Assembly (NCBI GenBank): GCA_964242735.1
Contig: CAXTAK010000001.1
Span: forward strand, 336,851 to 400,850
Reading direction: 5' to 3'
Source: CADCUY01 sp964242735
Lineage (GTDB): Bacteria > Actinomycetota > Actinomycetes > Actinomycetales > Quadrisphaeraceae
Length of the DNA stretch: 64,000 nucleotides
The position numbers were made by a program, and so were the translations under genes. Below are positions 53,857 to 62,799 of the stretch, piece after piece. Within the stretch, counting starts at the first letter, position 1. Every line of letters begins with the position of its first letter. The notes under the pieces are model-generated. The model had not been told where the DNA came from, did not search any database, and was given only the letters and a program-made list of their open reading frames with translations.

Positions 53857-54645
53857 TCAGTGCTGGCGGCGCAGGCGGACGACCCGACCGTCCAGGGGCT
53901 GCGGGTCCCGGGCGTCACCCTCGGGGAACAGCTGCTGGAAGTGCGTCAGCGCCTGCGTGGACACCTGGGCCCGCGCGTTCAGGACGAGCCAGGACACACC
54001 CTGGGTGAAGGGGCTGGTGGTCAGCGAGCCGGGGTAGCGGAACGTCGTCAGGTGCCGGGGGAACGATGCCGCCAGGTCGGCGCCGGGCAGCTCCACCACC
54101 TCGCCGCACTCGTCCGGGAACTGGCTCAGCACGCGGTCCTGCAGGGAGTGCCCGCTCCCACCCCCGGTCAGCAGCAGGCCGATCACGAGCAGCTCGCCCG
54201 CGGGGCCGCGGTGGACGAAGTGCTGCTCGAGGGGGAACTGGTGCCCGTCGAGCCGGTGCTCGGAGGGGGTGTGGAAGTGGAACTGCGCCAGCTCGTAGCG
54301 GACGTCGCCGAGGTGCACGGACGCCGCGCCCTCCGGCACGTCGGCCTCGATGGTCTCCTCCCGGCCCCGGGTGGTGCAGCCGCTGGGGTCGGTGGCGTCA
54401 CGGCTGACGTACCGCACGGACAGGTCGACGTCGCTGGGGTAGTCCACGCGCAGGGCGGGCAGCCAGGGGGAGTTCACCGCCTCGCGGCGCCGGATGTCGA
54501 TCGGGCTCTGGCCCGCGCCCACCTCCGATCCTGTTCCGGGCGCTGCCGTCCCGGCACCTGTCGAGGCGGTCGCGGAAGGGGCGGCCCAGACCGCCAGCGT
54601 GGCAGCGGGTACTCCGAGCATGAAGGCACGTCGAGTGGAGGGCAT
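53857..54645 (-). CDS. Exported alpha-carbonic anhydrase
   Basis: 262 residues. The N-terminus STRRAFMLGVPAATLAVWAA is a twin-arginine signal. The alpha-class fold follows: QSPIDI, the zinc ligands in FHFHTPSEH, and the third His in EQHFVHRG. GPAGELLVIGLLL, FRYPGSLTTSPFTQGVSWLVL (substrate pocket) and FPEGDARDPQPLDGR complete it. It hydrates CO2 outside the membrane using zinc. The gene stands alone on the minus strand behind a palindromic leader; its position near the znu genes may reflect zinc-linked control, which is inference. Confidence 0.92.
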   Translation of the reverse strand: MPSTRRAFMLGVPAATLAVWAAPSATASTGAGTAAPGTGSEVGAGQSPIDIRRREAVNSPWLPALRVDYPSDVDLSVRYVSRDATDPSGCTTRGREETIEADVPEGAASVHLGDVRYELAQFHFHTPSEHRLDGHQFPLEQHFVHRGPAGELLVIGLLLTGGGSGHSLQDRVLSQFPDECGEVVELPGADLAASFPRHLTTFRYPGSLTTSPFTQGVSWLVLNARAQVSTQALTHFQQLFPEGDARDPQPLDGRVVRLRRQH

Positions 54646-54685
54646 GTCCGTCCTGTCCTGGTCGTACTGATCGAGGAGATCTAGG

Positions 54686-54720
54686 TGATCCGCGCGGGAC
54701 TGTAGTCCCACTCCGGATCA
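54686..54720. promoter_or_regulatory. Nested palindrome in carbonic anhydrase leader
   Basis: TGATCCG (54686-54692) pairs with CGGATCA (54714-54720), and inside them GGGACT pairs with AGTCCC around a GT. The element lies about 40 bases before the carbonic anhydrase ATG. It could be an operator or an mRNA hairpin over the leader. It does not match a Zur box. Confidence 0.55.
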
Positions 54721-54785
54721 GCGCTCGGGGGGCGAGTGGGCCTGGAAACCGCCTGTGACCTGCATGGATGCAGATGTGACGCGGG

Positions 54786-55200
54786 GTGAGCGCGGCGGCC
54801 CGCGCCCGGGTGCTCACCGCGCTGGCGCTGCTCTCCCTGACCGGCGTGCGCCCCCCTCCCCACCGACGATCGTGGGGCGACCCGCGCACCGGCCGGGCGA
54901 GCTGGAGGACCTGGTGGGAGCGCCCACGTCCCTCATCACGCCGGGCCCCTGCGCTCGCGCGGTGGAGGATCGCCAGCGGCAGCGCAGCGCCTGCCGGTGC
55001 CCACCGGCGTCGCTCTCAGCCTCGTGCTCACCGGCGCGCCCATCGTGCTGCGCCTGGGCAACCCGGTGGTGCTGCGCGACCTGCCGGCGGCCGCGCTGGC
55101 CCCGGCGTCCGGCCTCGACGAGGGTGCCTCGCTGCGCGAGGAGGTCGGCACCCGCTGGGCGCCGGGGCGCGAGTGGACCTGCGGCTCTCCGCTCCGGCGA
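54786..55200 (+). pseudogene. Degenerate lipoprotein gene
   Basis: A GTG start opens MSAAARARVLTALALLSLTG, a signal peptide. One base removed at about 54845 gives LTGCAPPSPPTIVGRPAH, a lipobox, continuing in the second frame to ELEDLVGAPTSLITPGPC. A third frame then reads VPTGVALSLVLTGAPIVLRLGNPVVLRDLPAAAL to about 55190. No family is recognised. The pieces may be one decayed lipoprotein. Confidence 0.4.
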
Positions 55201-55701
55201 GGGAGCGGCGGTCGTGGTGGCGCCGGCCGATGCCCGCGCTCCGCCCGGTGGCGCGCGACCGCCGGTGGCCCGTCACGGCGCGAGCCCCACCAGGAGGGTT
55301 CGGTCTCGGGGGTGGGGTGGTGGTCAGGCGCTGCACGTCATTTCCGTCGGCGGCCACCGGCACGTCATCAGGGGGCGAAGCCGGCCATCACCGCGTCGAA
55401 GGCGTCGCCGAGTTCCACCAGGTCCACAGCCTGACCACGACTGAGGACGGGTCCCCGTCAGAGGGCCCGCCACACCTCCTGCGCATGCGGTCCTCCTGCG
55501 TCGGTCCCTCGCCGGTGGACCGCCGTCGTGGCACCTCCCAGCCCCAGCGCGGAAGGGGAGCGGCTCGGGTGGCACGAGGTGCCCGGATGGTGAGGATCTT
55601 GCCTCCACCGTGAGTGGGTCTCACTCGCAGGCAGTCCGCCGGCCGGGACATCGCCATACATGCGTCTGATGACTGTCCTCGCGGCTGGCACGGTGCGAAC
55701 C
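55201..55701. other. No intact gene
   Basis: About 500 bases of GC-rich sequence. On the minus strand a short stretch before a stop near 55376 reads AVDLVELGDAFDAVMAGFAP, which looks like the C-terminus of a lost protein. Nothing else is recognisable. Confidence 0.4.
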
Positions 55702-56911
55702 ATGACGATCCAGGCACGACCACTCCTGATGACTCCCGCCCCCGGCCTCGAGCGGCTCCTCGCCGTCGTCGCGGCCACCGCGGCCACCGCCCTGGCCTCT
55801 GCGGACTCTGCGGCGGCAATCGGAGGCGACCGGAGGCGAGGACCAGGCACACCTGGTCGTCGCCGACACCACCGCTGACTCGCTCTTCGTCTACCGGGCC
55901 TCTGACGCTGCCCTCACCGGCCGCCTGGACGGTGTGGACCTCGCCAGCCACGCCGGCACCGTCCAGCTCGACGACGGTCGACTGCTCTACGTCGACGACG
56001 AGGCGGCCCGGGTCCAGGCGCTGACCATCGATGAGGACGGGGTGCCGCAGATCGTCGGCTCCGCTGTCATCCCTGCCACCCGGCCGTGGACCCGCGCCGG
56101 GTGGCTCGCGGTCGATCCTTCCCAGCGGTACCTGGCGGTCTCCTCCCTCGACGAGGACCCGGCGGACCAGACGGTGACCGTGGTGGATCTGGAGACCTAT
56201 GAGGCCGACCGGATCGACGTCGCGCTGCGCCCCGGGGCCGACGGCGAGTTCGAGGAGGCGCACGTGTACCTGGCGGGTTCACCGCTGCAGCTGGTGGTGT
56301 CCACCGGGGGGCGGTTCGAGACGTTCTCCCTCGGGCCGATCCTCGCCGGGCAGAGCCCGGCCGCGACGAGCAGCGCCCCGCTCGGCGCCGGGAACCACGG
56401 GCCCGTCGTCAGCCCCGACGGCAGCGCCGTCGCCAGCACCACCGCGGACGGGGTCGACATCGCGCCCCTCTCGGGTGCCGCTCTCGGCGTGACGCGCAGC
56501 ATCGCCTACTCCTCGTCCCGGGACACCGTCGCCAACCACCGCCCGTCCCTGGCCCGTGACGGCGTCAGCATCTGGGGGGTGGCTGCTGAGGACACCGGTC
56601 TGGTCGCCGCGGAGTGGGCCGCCACGCGCAACGACGTCTCGGTCGTCGACCCGGCCGCGGCCACCTCGGTGCTGCGCCGGATCCCTGACGGGCTCACCAG
56701 CCGCCTCGCCCTGTCCAGCACCGTCGCAGCGGCCTCCACGATCGGCGGCGAGGGCGACACCCACTCCCTCATCGACGCGGACCCCCGCTCCGCCACGTAC
56801 CAGAGGCTCGTCGGCGTGGTGGCGCTCCCGCCGCTGAGCCGGGGCCCGGTAGGCGCCTACCTCACCGTGGTGCAGCAGGGCGAAGAGGCCGTCGACCTGA
56901 TCGGTCGCTGA
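55702..56911 (+). pseudogene. Secreted beta-propeller protein, frameshifted
   Basis: An ATG opens MTIQARPLLMTPAPGLERLL followed by an Ala-rich signal ending ASADSAAA. About 40 codons in, near 55820, the frame must change to EATGGEDQAHLVVADTTADSLFVYRASD. It then runs unbroken for ~365 residues. Repeating blocks (LVVADTTADSLFVY; GWLAVDPSQRYLAVSS; NHGPVVSPDGSAVASTT; RNDVSVVDPAAATSVLRRI) are those of a YncE/WD-like propeller. AztD-type zinc chaperones share this fold and occur near zinc importers, but I see no proof of zinc ligands beyond EEAHVYL and GNHGP. Confidence 0.6.
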
Positions 56912-57722
56912 CGACCACCGCATCGAGCCCGACCCCGCGGCCACCACCACCGATGCGCGGGCGCGCCTCAGTGGTGGTGGCCGTGGCGATGCTGCAGTCA
57001 GCCGGCCGGAACCCCACCACCCCGGAGGAGGCGACGGCGGCTGCGGCGACCGCGGTGGTGGAGGGGATCGCGATGACGAGACCCATCGCGCCGGTGGCGG
57101 TGCGCACGACCTCCTCGGCGATCGCCGAGGAGGTGACCACCTGGGCGAACGGCTGCTGGTAAAGGTGGATGATCACCAGGGTCGGCAGCGCCGCCCCGGC
57201 GTAGGCGAGCGCGACGGTGTAGATCGTCGAGGCCAGGTGGTCGCGCGCCACCCGCATGCCCGAGCCGAACAGCTCCCGGAAGCTCGCTGTGGGGGAGTGC
57301 TCGCGGAACTCCCAGACCGCGGAGGCCTGGGTGATGGTGACGTCGTTGAGGACCCCGAGCCCGGCGATGATCATGCCCGCCAGCACGAGGTGGGAAAGGT
57401 CGGGCTGCCCCGTCATGGTCGTCAGGTACGACGAGTCCTCCTCGTCCAGGGCCCCGCAGACTCACCGCCTGGACCGCCAGCACGGCGAGCCCGGCGGTCA
57501 CGACCAGTCCGAGCACCGTGCCGAGCAGCGCCGCAGTGGTCTCGAGGGTGGATCCGTGTGCCAGGTACAGGACCACCGTCATGATCACCGTCGCGGCGCA
57601 CAGGGTCACCAGCACGGGAGAGCGGCCGTCGAGCAAGGCCGGGATGATGAAGCCGACGATCGCCAGGTACGCCACGACCAGTCCACCGAGCGCCGCGAGC
57701 CCCTTCCACCGGCCGAGCGCTG
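56862..57722 (-). pseudogene. YibE/F-family protein, truncated and frameshifted
   Basis: The frame reads ALGRWKGLAALGGLVVAYLAIVGFIIPALLDGRSPV, then LYLAHGSTLETTAALLGTVLGLVV, in the first frame. After a shift near 57430 it reads GMIIAGLGVLNDVTITQASAVWE, MRVARDHLASTIYTVALAYAGAALP and EEVVRTATGAMGLVIAIP. This is the membrane half of a YibE/F protein. The N-terminal extracytoplasmic domain is gone, replaced at 57722 by a piece of an IS3 orfA. Its end overlaps the propeller gene tail-to-tail. Confidence 0.75.
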
Positions 57723-57980
57723 CGCATCCGTGCTGGTCGTACCCGGTCGGGTGCCCTCATCGACCTCCGCCTGGGTCACCCAGCTGCGCAGGGTCTCGGT
57801 GTTGATCCCAACTGCTCACCGATCCGGCGGATCGCCCCCGTCCGGCTTCCCGGGTCCTTGCGGGCCTCGACCGCCATCCGCGTCGCCCGCTCCCGCAGCT
57901 CCTGCGGGTACTTCCTCGGTGCCACCATGATCCATCGCCCTCCTGGCTTGACGGTCTCCATCACACCCGGGGCTTGACAG
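57723..57980 (-). mobile_element. IS3-family orfA remnant
   Basis: From an ATG at 57928: MVAPRKYPQELRERATRMAV, then ARKDPGSRTGAIRRIGEQLG, the start of an IS3 orfA with its helix-turn-helix. One frame change near 57810 gives INTETLRSWVTQAEVDEGTRPG, after which the match breaks into YibE/F. Upstream, TGTCAAGCCCCGGGTGTG at about 57979-57962 looks like the element's end. Everything beyond the first ~70 codons (rest of orfA, orfB) is missing. Confidence 0.72.
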
Positions 57981-58008
57981 CATCGGTGAGGCCCCTGCGC
58001 GTGGGCCG

Positions 58009-58746
58009 TCAGGTGCGGCCGGTGCGCAGGGCCCGGGCGACGTCGGGCCGCTGGTGGTCCTCCGCGGTGCGTGCTGCCTGCTCCCAGTCGTAGTCCACCG
58101 CGTGGAAGCCCACCTGCCAGCTGCCGGTGGCGTCGTCGACGACGGCGTAGCGGGCGTGCGGGCAGCTGGCAGCTGGCAGGTGGGGGTGCGGCGCGTCGTC
58201 GGCGTAGGCCGGCCAGCCGACACTGCCGGGGTTGACCACCAGCGCGCCGGTGGGCAGCCGCAGGGCCCGGGCGAGGTGGGTGTGCCCGCAGAGCAGCAGC
58301 GCCTGCCCCGCGGCGTCCTCGAGCCGCTCCTGCACCTCGGTGGTCGTCGCCGGTCGGGCGCCGTCGGGGTCGACGGTGTGCAGCAGGTAGGTGAGGTCGT
58401 CCGTGGGTGAGCCGTGGAAGGCCAGGACCCCGGGGGCGACCTGCAGGGTCAGAGGCAGGAAGTCCAACCAGGTGCGGTGCTCATCGGTGATCGTGTCGTG
58501 GGCGAGGCGGTCGGAGGCGCCCATGGCCGACCGCGGGGTGGTCAGGACCTGCCGCTCGTGGTTGCCGCGCACCGTGGGCAGGTCCAGTGCGAGCAGCCGG
58601 TCGGCGGTTTCCCGCGGTCGCAACCCACCGGAGAGCAGGTCTCCCAGGTTCACCGTGAGGTCCACCGACTACCCGGTGACGTCGGCCAGGACCGCGTCGA
58701 GCGCTCCTAGGTGGCCGTGCACGTCGGAGATCACCGCGATCCGCAC
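58009..58746 (-). pseudogene. Metallophosphoesterase with in-frame TAG
   Basis: From a GTG at 58746: MRIAVISDVHGHLGALDAVLADVTG, a TAG stop at 58671-58669, and then in the same frame SVDLTVNLGDLLSGG, LPTVRGNHERQ, VLAFHGSPTDD, LLLCGHTHLARAL and LVVNPGSVGWP to 58009. All calcineurin-like metal-binding motifs (DxH, GD, GNHE, H, GHTH) exist, but the DxH lies before the stop. A restart downstream would lack it and be inactive. The family (YfcE/ApaH-like) cleaves phosphodiesters or nucleotides. Either a nonsense mutation or a base error. Confidence 0.8.
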
Positions 58747-58923
58747 CAGGTGATCCTGCACTGCGCGGGTGCGTGGCATCCAGCAGGACACGTCATGCTC
58801 GGCGCCACCAGCATCGGGACCAGCACCGCTGGCTGTCGGCGCGCACCCGGGCCCGGCGCGGTGATCCCGGCGCCGACGAGAACCCGCTTGCGCAGCGGGG
58901 CACGTGCCCGCTGCGATCACCGG

Positions 58924-59682
58924 ATGGACCGCTCGCAGCTCAGCCACCTCGCCCACCGCCACCACCCCATCTCCGCGCCCGTCAGCGCCCCGCGCGCCGG
59001 AGCGCTGCTGCGGCGCCTGCCCCTGCCCGACGGCGGGCGGGTCCTGGACCTGGGGTGCGGCCAGGGCGAGTGGCTCCTGGCGCTGCTCGACCAGCGCCCC
59101 GACATCACCGCCACGGGTGTGGACACCAGCCAGGTCGCCCTGTCCGCCGCCCAGCAGAGCGCTGACGACCGGGGGTTCGGCGACAGGGTGACCTGGGAGC
59201 TCGCCGACGCCGCGACCTGGAACCCCACGGTGACCTACGACGCCGTCCTGTCCGTCGGGGCCAGCCACGCCCTCGGCGGCCTGCCCCAGACCCTGCGGGC
59301 CCTGCGCGATCTCACCGCCCCCGCCGGCCACGCCCTGCTCGGCGACGGCTTCTGGGAGGTCCCGCCCAGCACAGCAGCGCAGGACGCGCTGGGCATGACC
59401 GGGAACGACATGCCCGACCTGCCCGGGCTCGTCGACCAAGTCGTCGCCGCCGGCTGGCTGCCCATCACCGGGCACACCAGCACCACCGATGAGTGGGACG
59501 ACTACGAGTGGGCCTGGACGGGCTCGCTGACCCAGTACGCCGTGCAGCAGCCGCCAGGCGACCAGGACGCCCAGCAGGCGCTGGCGGCCGCCACCGCTCA
59601 CCGCACCGCCTGGCTGCGCGGCTACCGCCACCAGTACGGCTTCGCCACCCTCGTCCTGACCAGGACCGACCACAGCACCTGA
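58924..59682 (+). CDS. SAM-dependent methyltransferase, class I
   Basis: 252 residues. GGRVLDLGCGQGEWLLALLDQRP is motif I, TGVDTSQVALSAAQQSA binds the ribose, VTWELADAATWNP follows, and YDAVLSVGASHALGGLPQTL is motif II. ALLGDGFWEVPPSTAAQDALG resembles the 'class I SAM methyltransferase' group with an FWE motif after strand 5. The ATG at 58924 is chosen since upstream codons look non-coding. Divergent from the broken metallophosphoesterase. Substrate unknown. Confidence 0.85.
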   Translation: MDRSQLSHLAHRHHPISAPVSAPRAGALLRRLPLPDGGRVLDLGCGQGEWLLALLDQRPDITATGVDTSQVALSAAQQSADDRGFGDRVTWELADAATWNPTVTYDAVLSVGASHALGGLPQTLRALRDLTAPAGHALLGDGFWEVPPSTAAQDALGMTGNDMPDLPGLVDQVVAAGWLPITGHTSTTDEWDDYEWAWTGSLTQYAVQQPPGDQDAQQALAAATAHRTAWLRGYRHQYGFATLVLTRTDHST

Positions 59683-59776
59683 ACCGGCACGCAGGACCGG
59701 CTCACAGCGACGAGACCAGGACACACGGACGGCCTCGCGCGGCCTGCTCCGCGAGGGATCGGCGCGGGAGTCCGAG

Positions 59777-60705
59777 GTGACTGGCGAGGTGGACGAGGCC
59801 CTGGCGGACCAGGAGCTGCACGACTGGGTGGCGTCGGTGCGCGCGGAGGTGGGGAAGGGGACGACCCCGGACCTGACCCGACTGCGCGCCCCCAGGCCGC
59901 GACCGCCCGGTCCGCTGCTCGCGTGGGTGCGCGACCTGCTCGCCCCGCTCACCCCTGCGGTGCTGGTGCGCTGCTACCGGTCGACGTCCGGCCCCTCACC
60001 CCTGGTGGTCCACGTCCACGGCGGCGGGTCCGTCCACGGGAGCGTGGACTTCCACGACCGCCTCTGCCGCCGCCTCGCCGCGACGACCGGTGCTGCGGTG
60101 CTGGCCGTGGACTACCGGCTGGCCTCTGAGCACCCCGCGCCCGCGGCGGTCACCGATGTCGTGGCCGCCGCCCAGTGGGCCGCGACCCGACCCGCGGTGC
60201 TCGGTGCCCTCCTGCCCGGGGTCGCGCTGGTCGGGGACAGCGCGGGCGCGCGATCGCCGTCCTCGCCGCTCGGCGCCTCGCCGTGGCGCAGGTGCCGCTG
60301 AGCGCGGTGCTGCTGGTCTGCCCCAACGCTGACCTGACCCGCTCCCAGCCCATCGTGGGGGAGAAGGGCCACGGGTGGGGCCTGGAGACCGCCGACCTGC
60401 GCTGGTTCGTCCAGCAGTGGGCCCCCACCGTGGACCCGGCCACCCTGGCAGCTGTCAGCCCGCTGCACGCCGACCTGCGCGGCTTGCCGACCACCCTGGT
60501 CGCCACCGCCGAGCACGACCCGCTGCGTGATGAGGGCACCGCGCTGGTGGATCACCTGCGCGACCAGCGGGTCGGGGCGCTCCATCTCCCCCACCCCGGG
60601 CTCGTCCACGGCTTCTGGACCCTCGACTCCATCTCACCCGCCGCCGCCGCAGCCGGAGACGCTCTCATGCACCACCTCGGCCGACGCCTCCCGCGTCAGC
60701 CGTGA
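59777..60705 (+). pseudogene. HSL-type alpha/beta esterase with a frameshift
   Basis: The first frame gives VVHVHGGGSVHGSVDFHDRL (HGGG oxyanion motif), AVLAVDYRLASEHPAPAAVTDV and GVALVGDSAGA with the nucleophile Ser. Near 60250 one base is missing and the other frame continues AIAVLAARRLAVAQVPLSAVLLVCP. Next come ATAEHDPLRDEGTALVDHL (catalytic Asp) and PGLVHGFWTLDSISPAA (catalytic His). Every catalytic residue is present, so the gene was functional recently or the base is an error. Such esterases cut short-chain esters. Confidence 0.8.
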
Positions 60706-60730
60706 CCCAGCACCCGGGGACACCGGGTCC

Positions 60731-60931
60731 TCACGTCGGCAGCATCCAGCTGGTCGCCTGACGGCTCACCCGGTGGGCGGTGGCGAGGAGGTGGGCGCTG
60801 GCGTGGATCAGGTGGAGGTCCTGCTCGACGAGGCGGGCGCAGCGCAGCGCGGCGTCGACCCGGGCGTCGAACGCGCCCAGCTGCCTCATCCCGGAGGGCG
60901 TCGCGCGGCTGCTGGTCAGCGCGAGCACCAC
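60731..60931 (-). CDS. Possible 66-residue protein
   Basis: A GTG-started frame between the esterase and the GNAT gene, on the strand of the latter. The product looks helical (ARVDAALRCARLVEQDLHLIHASAHLLATAHRVSRQ) with a reasonable residue mix for this genome. No family or strong ribosome site is seen. It ends 25 bases after the esterase stop and starts 29 bases after the GNAT stop. Confidence 0.35.
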   Translation of the reverse strand: MVLALTSSRATPSGMRQLGAFDARVDAALRCARLVEQDLHLIHASAHLLATAHRVSRQATSWMLPT

Positions 60932-60959
60932 CGGATGCTGTCGACGGAGTCGGTGGAGG

Positions 60960-61454
60960 TCAGGTGAGCGGCTCGTGGAACCAGTGCTCGGCGTATCGCC
61001 CGGTGTTGAAGGCCGGGACCTCGACGTAGCCCAGGCGCGCGTACAGCCGGCGTGACTCCACCAGGTCGCTGCGGGTGTCCAGGCGCAGCAGGGACCGGTG
61101 GTGCTGGCGGGCGAGCCGCTCGACCTCCGCGAGCAGGAGCCCGCCGAGACCTGCTCGGCGGGCGGAGGGCACGACGTGGACCCGCTTGACCTCCTCGACG
61201 GCGCCGGGCAGCAGGGTCAGGCCCGCGCACCCCACGACCTGCCCGCCGCGGTGGGCGAGCAGGAACAGCCCGCGGGGGAGTCGCAGGTCCCCGCTGGGGT
61301 CCTCGGTGATCGCCGTGCCGATCTCGGCGGGGGTGGCGGGCCGGCGGTAGTAGCGGCTGGCGACGTCATCGGTGTAGGACCACAGGGCCACCCGCGCCCG
61401 GGGATCACCCGGATCGACCACCTCGAAGGTGACCGGTGTGGCGGGGTCGCTCAC
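60960..61454 (-). CDS. GNAT family N-acetyltransferase
   Basis: 164 residues, complete fold. FEVVDPGDPRARVALWSYTDDVASRYY leads, then LFLLAHRGGQVVGCAGLTLLPG, EEVKRVHVVPSARRAGLGGLLLAEVERLA (acetyl-CoA loop RRAGLGG), LRLDTRSDLVESRRLYARLGYVEV and HWFHEPL. It resembles YobR/'amino-acid acetyltransferase'-type GNATs. The acceptor is unknown. GTG start. Confidence 0.88.
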   Translation of the reverse strand: MSDPATPVTFEVVDPGDPRARVALWSYTDDVASRYYRRPATPAEIGTAITEDPSGDLRLPRGLFLLAHRGGQVVGCAGLTLLPGAVEEVKRVHVVPSARRAGLGGLLLAEVERLARQHHRSLLRLDTRSDLVESRRLYARLGYVEVPAFNTGRYAEHWFHEPLT

Positions 61455-61713
61455 GCCCTCATCCTGCTCGACCCCTCACCTGACGGTCGACGCCCACGAC
61501 CCCATCCTGACGTAGCACCCGGTCCCGGCGTCGGGAGCGGCACTCACCAGGCGACTCATGGCGTAGACGCCGGTGCTTCCGCTTTCGGGTACAGGGCCTG
61601 CCTCCGCTCACCCACCCCGCGGTCCTGGTCCAGCGGCGTGCTGGGCACGGGCCCCCCGCCCCAGAACAGCGCCTGCACTTGCGGCGCGAGGCCCTCTCAG
61701 GTCGGCGCTCAGC

Positions 61714-62673
61714 TCAGTGAGCGGCCTGCCGACCTGTTGCGCCTTGACCGCCTCGACATGGCGCCTGAGTGCGTTGGTCCTGCCAGACGTGGCGGTCCTG
61801 CTGGGCCTGGGGAGCGATGGCGGTGAGGGACAGGGCCAGCGGGAGCCGTTCGCGGTGCTCGGGCAGAGCGAAGCCGTCCTCGGTGCGCACCAGGTGCGGC
61901 AGGACGGGCCAGGAGATGGTGGTGTGCTCAGCCAGCGACGTCAGGCGCAACCCGGCATCGAGCAGGGCTTGGACGACGTCGCCGACGGAGTGCTGCCACT
62001 CGTAGGTCGTGGCGTTGCTGAGCTGGACGCTGTCGTCGGCGTAGGTCGTGCCGTGCTCGTAGCGCCGCGGCGCACCGGTGGCCAGGTAGGCCCCGCTGAG
62101 CACCGGGCGCCCGTCGGTGGTGACGGGGTCGTCGTAGTCCACCGCGCCGAGCAGGGGGTGGGCGTCGCGCAGGAAGAACAGCCCGCCCGGGCGGAGCAAG
62201 GCAGCGACGGTGGCCGCCCAGGTCTGCAGGTTCGACACCCACGGCAGCACTCCCACGCTCATGACCGCCACGTCGAAGCGGGCCCCGTCCACCGCGCCGA
62301 CCACAGCGGAGGTGGCGCAGACGTCGGCCTCGACGAAGGCGGCGGGCAGCCCGGTGCGGGTAGCTAGGTCTGTCGCCGCGGCGACCGCGGCGGGGGAGAA
62401 GTCCACTCCAGTGACTGCTGCGCCCAGGCGGGCCCAGGAAAGGGTGTCGGTGCCGATGTGGCACATCAGGTGCACGAGGTCCAGCCCAGCCGGAGAACCG
62501 CCCGGCAGGTGCCGTGCCACCAGCGCCATGTCCTCACGCACCACGGTGCTGATCGCCTCCGGGTCGGCGGCGAAGGCGTCGGCGTCGTAGGCGGTCAGGT
62601 GGACCGGCACCCGCTCGTCCCAGTTGCTGCGGTTCGCAGCCACCTCAGTGCTACCAGCAGTGGGTGTGGACAC
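61714..62673 (-). CDS. SAM-dependent methyltransferase, class I
   Basis: 319 residues from a GTG. NRSNWDERVPVHLTAYDADAF is the conserved N-terminal part of this group. LDLVHLMCHIGTDTLSWARLG is a variant motif I (the family has xCHxGTDTL instead of GxGxG), followed by VTGVDFSPAAVAAATDLA and FDVAVMSVGVLPWVSNLQTWA. FFLRDAHPLLGAVD and YEWQHSVGDVVQALLDAGLRL close the fold. The last ~30 residues (QQDRHVWQDQRTQAPCR...) are atypical and may come from read-through of a lost stop. Divergent from the adenosine deaminase gene. Confidence 0.82.
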   Translation of the reverse strand: MSTPTAGSTEVAANRSNWDERVPVHLTAYDADAFAADPEAISTVVREDMALVARHLPGGSPAGLDLVHLMCHIGTDTLSWARLGAAVTGVDFSPAAVAAATDLATRTGLPAAFVEADVCATSAVVGAVDGARFDVAVMSVGVLPWVSNLQTWAATVAALLRPGGLFFLRDAHPLLGAVDYDDPVTTDGRPVLSGAYLATGAPRRYEHGTTYADDSVQLSNATTYEWQHSVGDVVQALLDAGLRLTSLAEHTTISWPVLPHLVRTEDGFALPEHRERLPLALSLTAIAPQAQQDRHVWQDQRTQAPCRGGQGATGRQAAH

Positions 62674-62799
62674 CGCCGTGATGCTAGGTCAGCTTCCGGC
62701 AGTGACTCTGGGTGACATGGTCGAGCCCACCGTCCGTGGACCTCCAGCACGACTCGGACACCATGAGATCCCGCAGGACTGCTCAGACGAGGAGATGGC

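Noticed and set aside
55702..56911. Calling the propeller protein AztD
   Set aside because: The fold and the zinc neighbourhood fit, but no diagnostic zinc-binding histidine pattern of AztD could be identified by eye.
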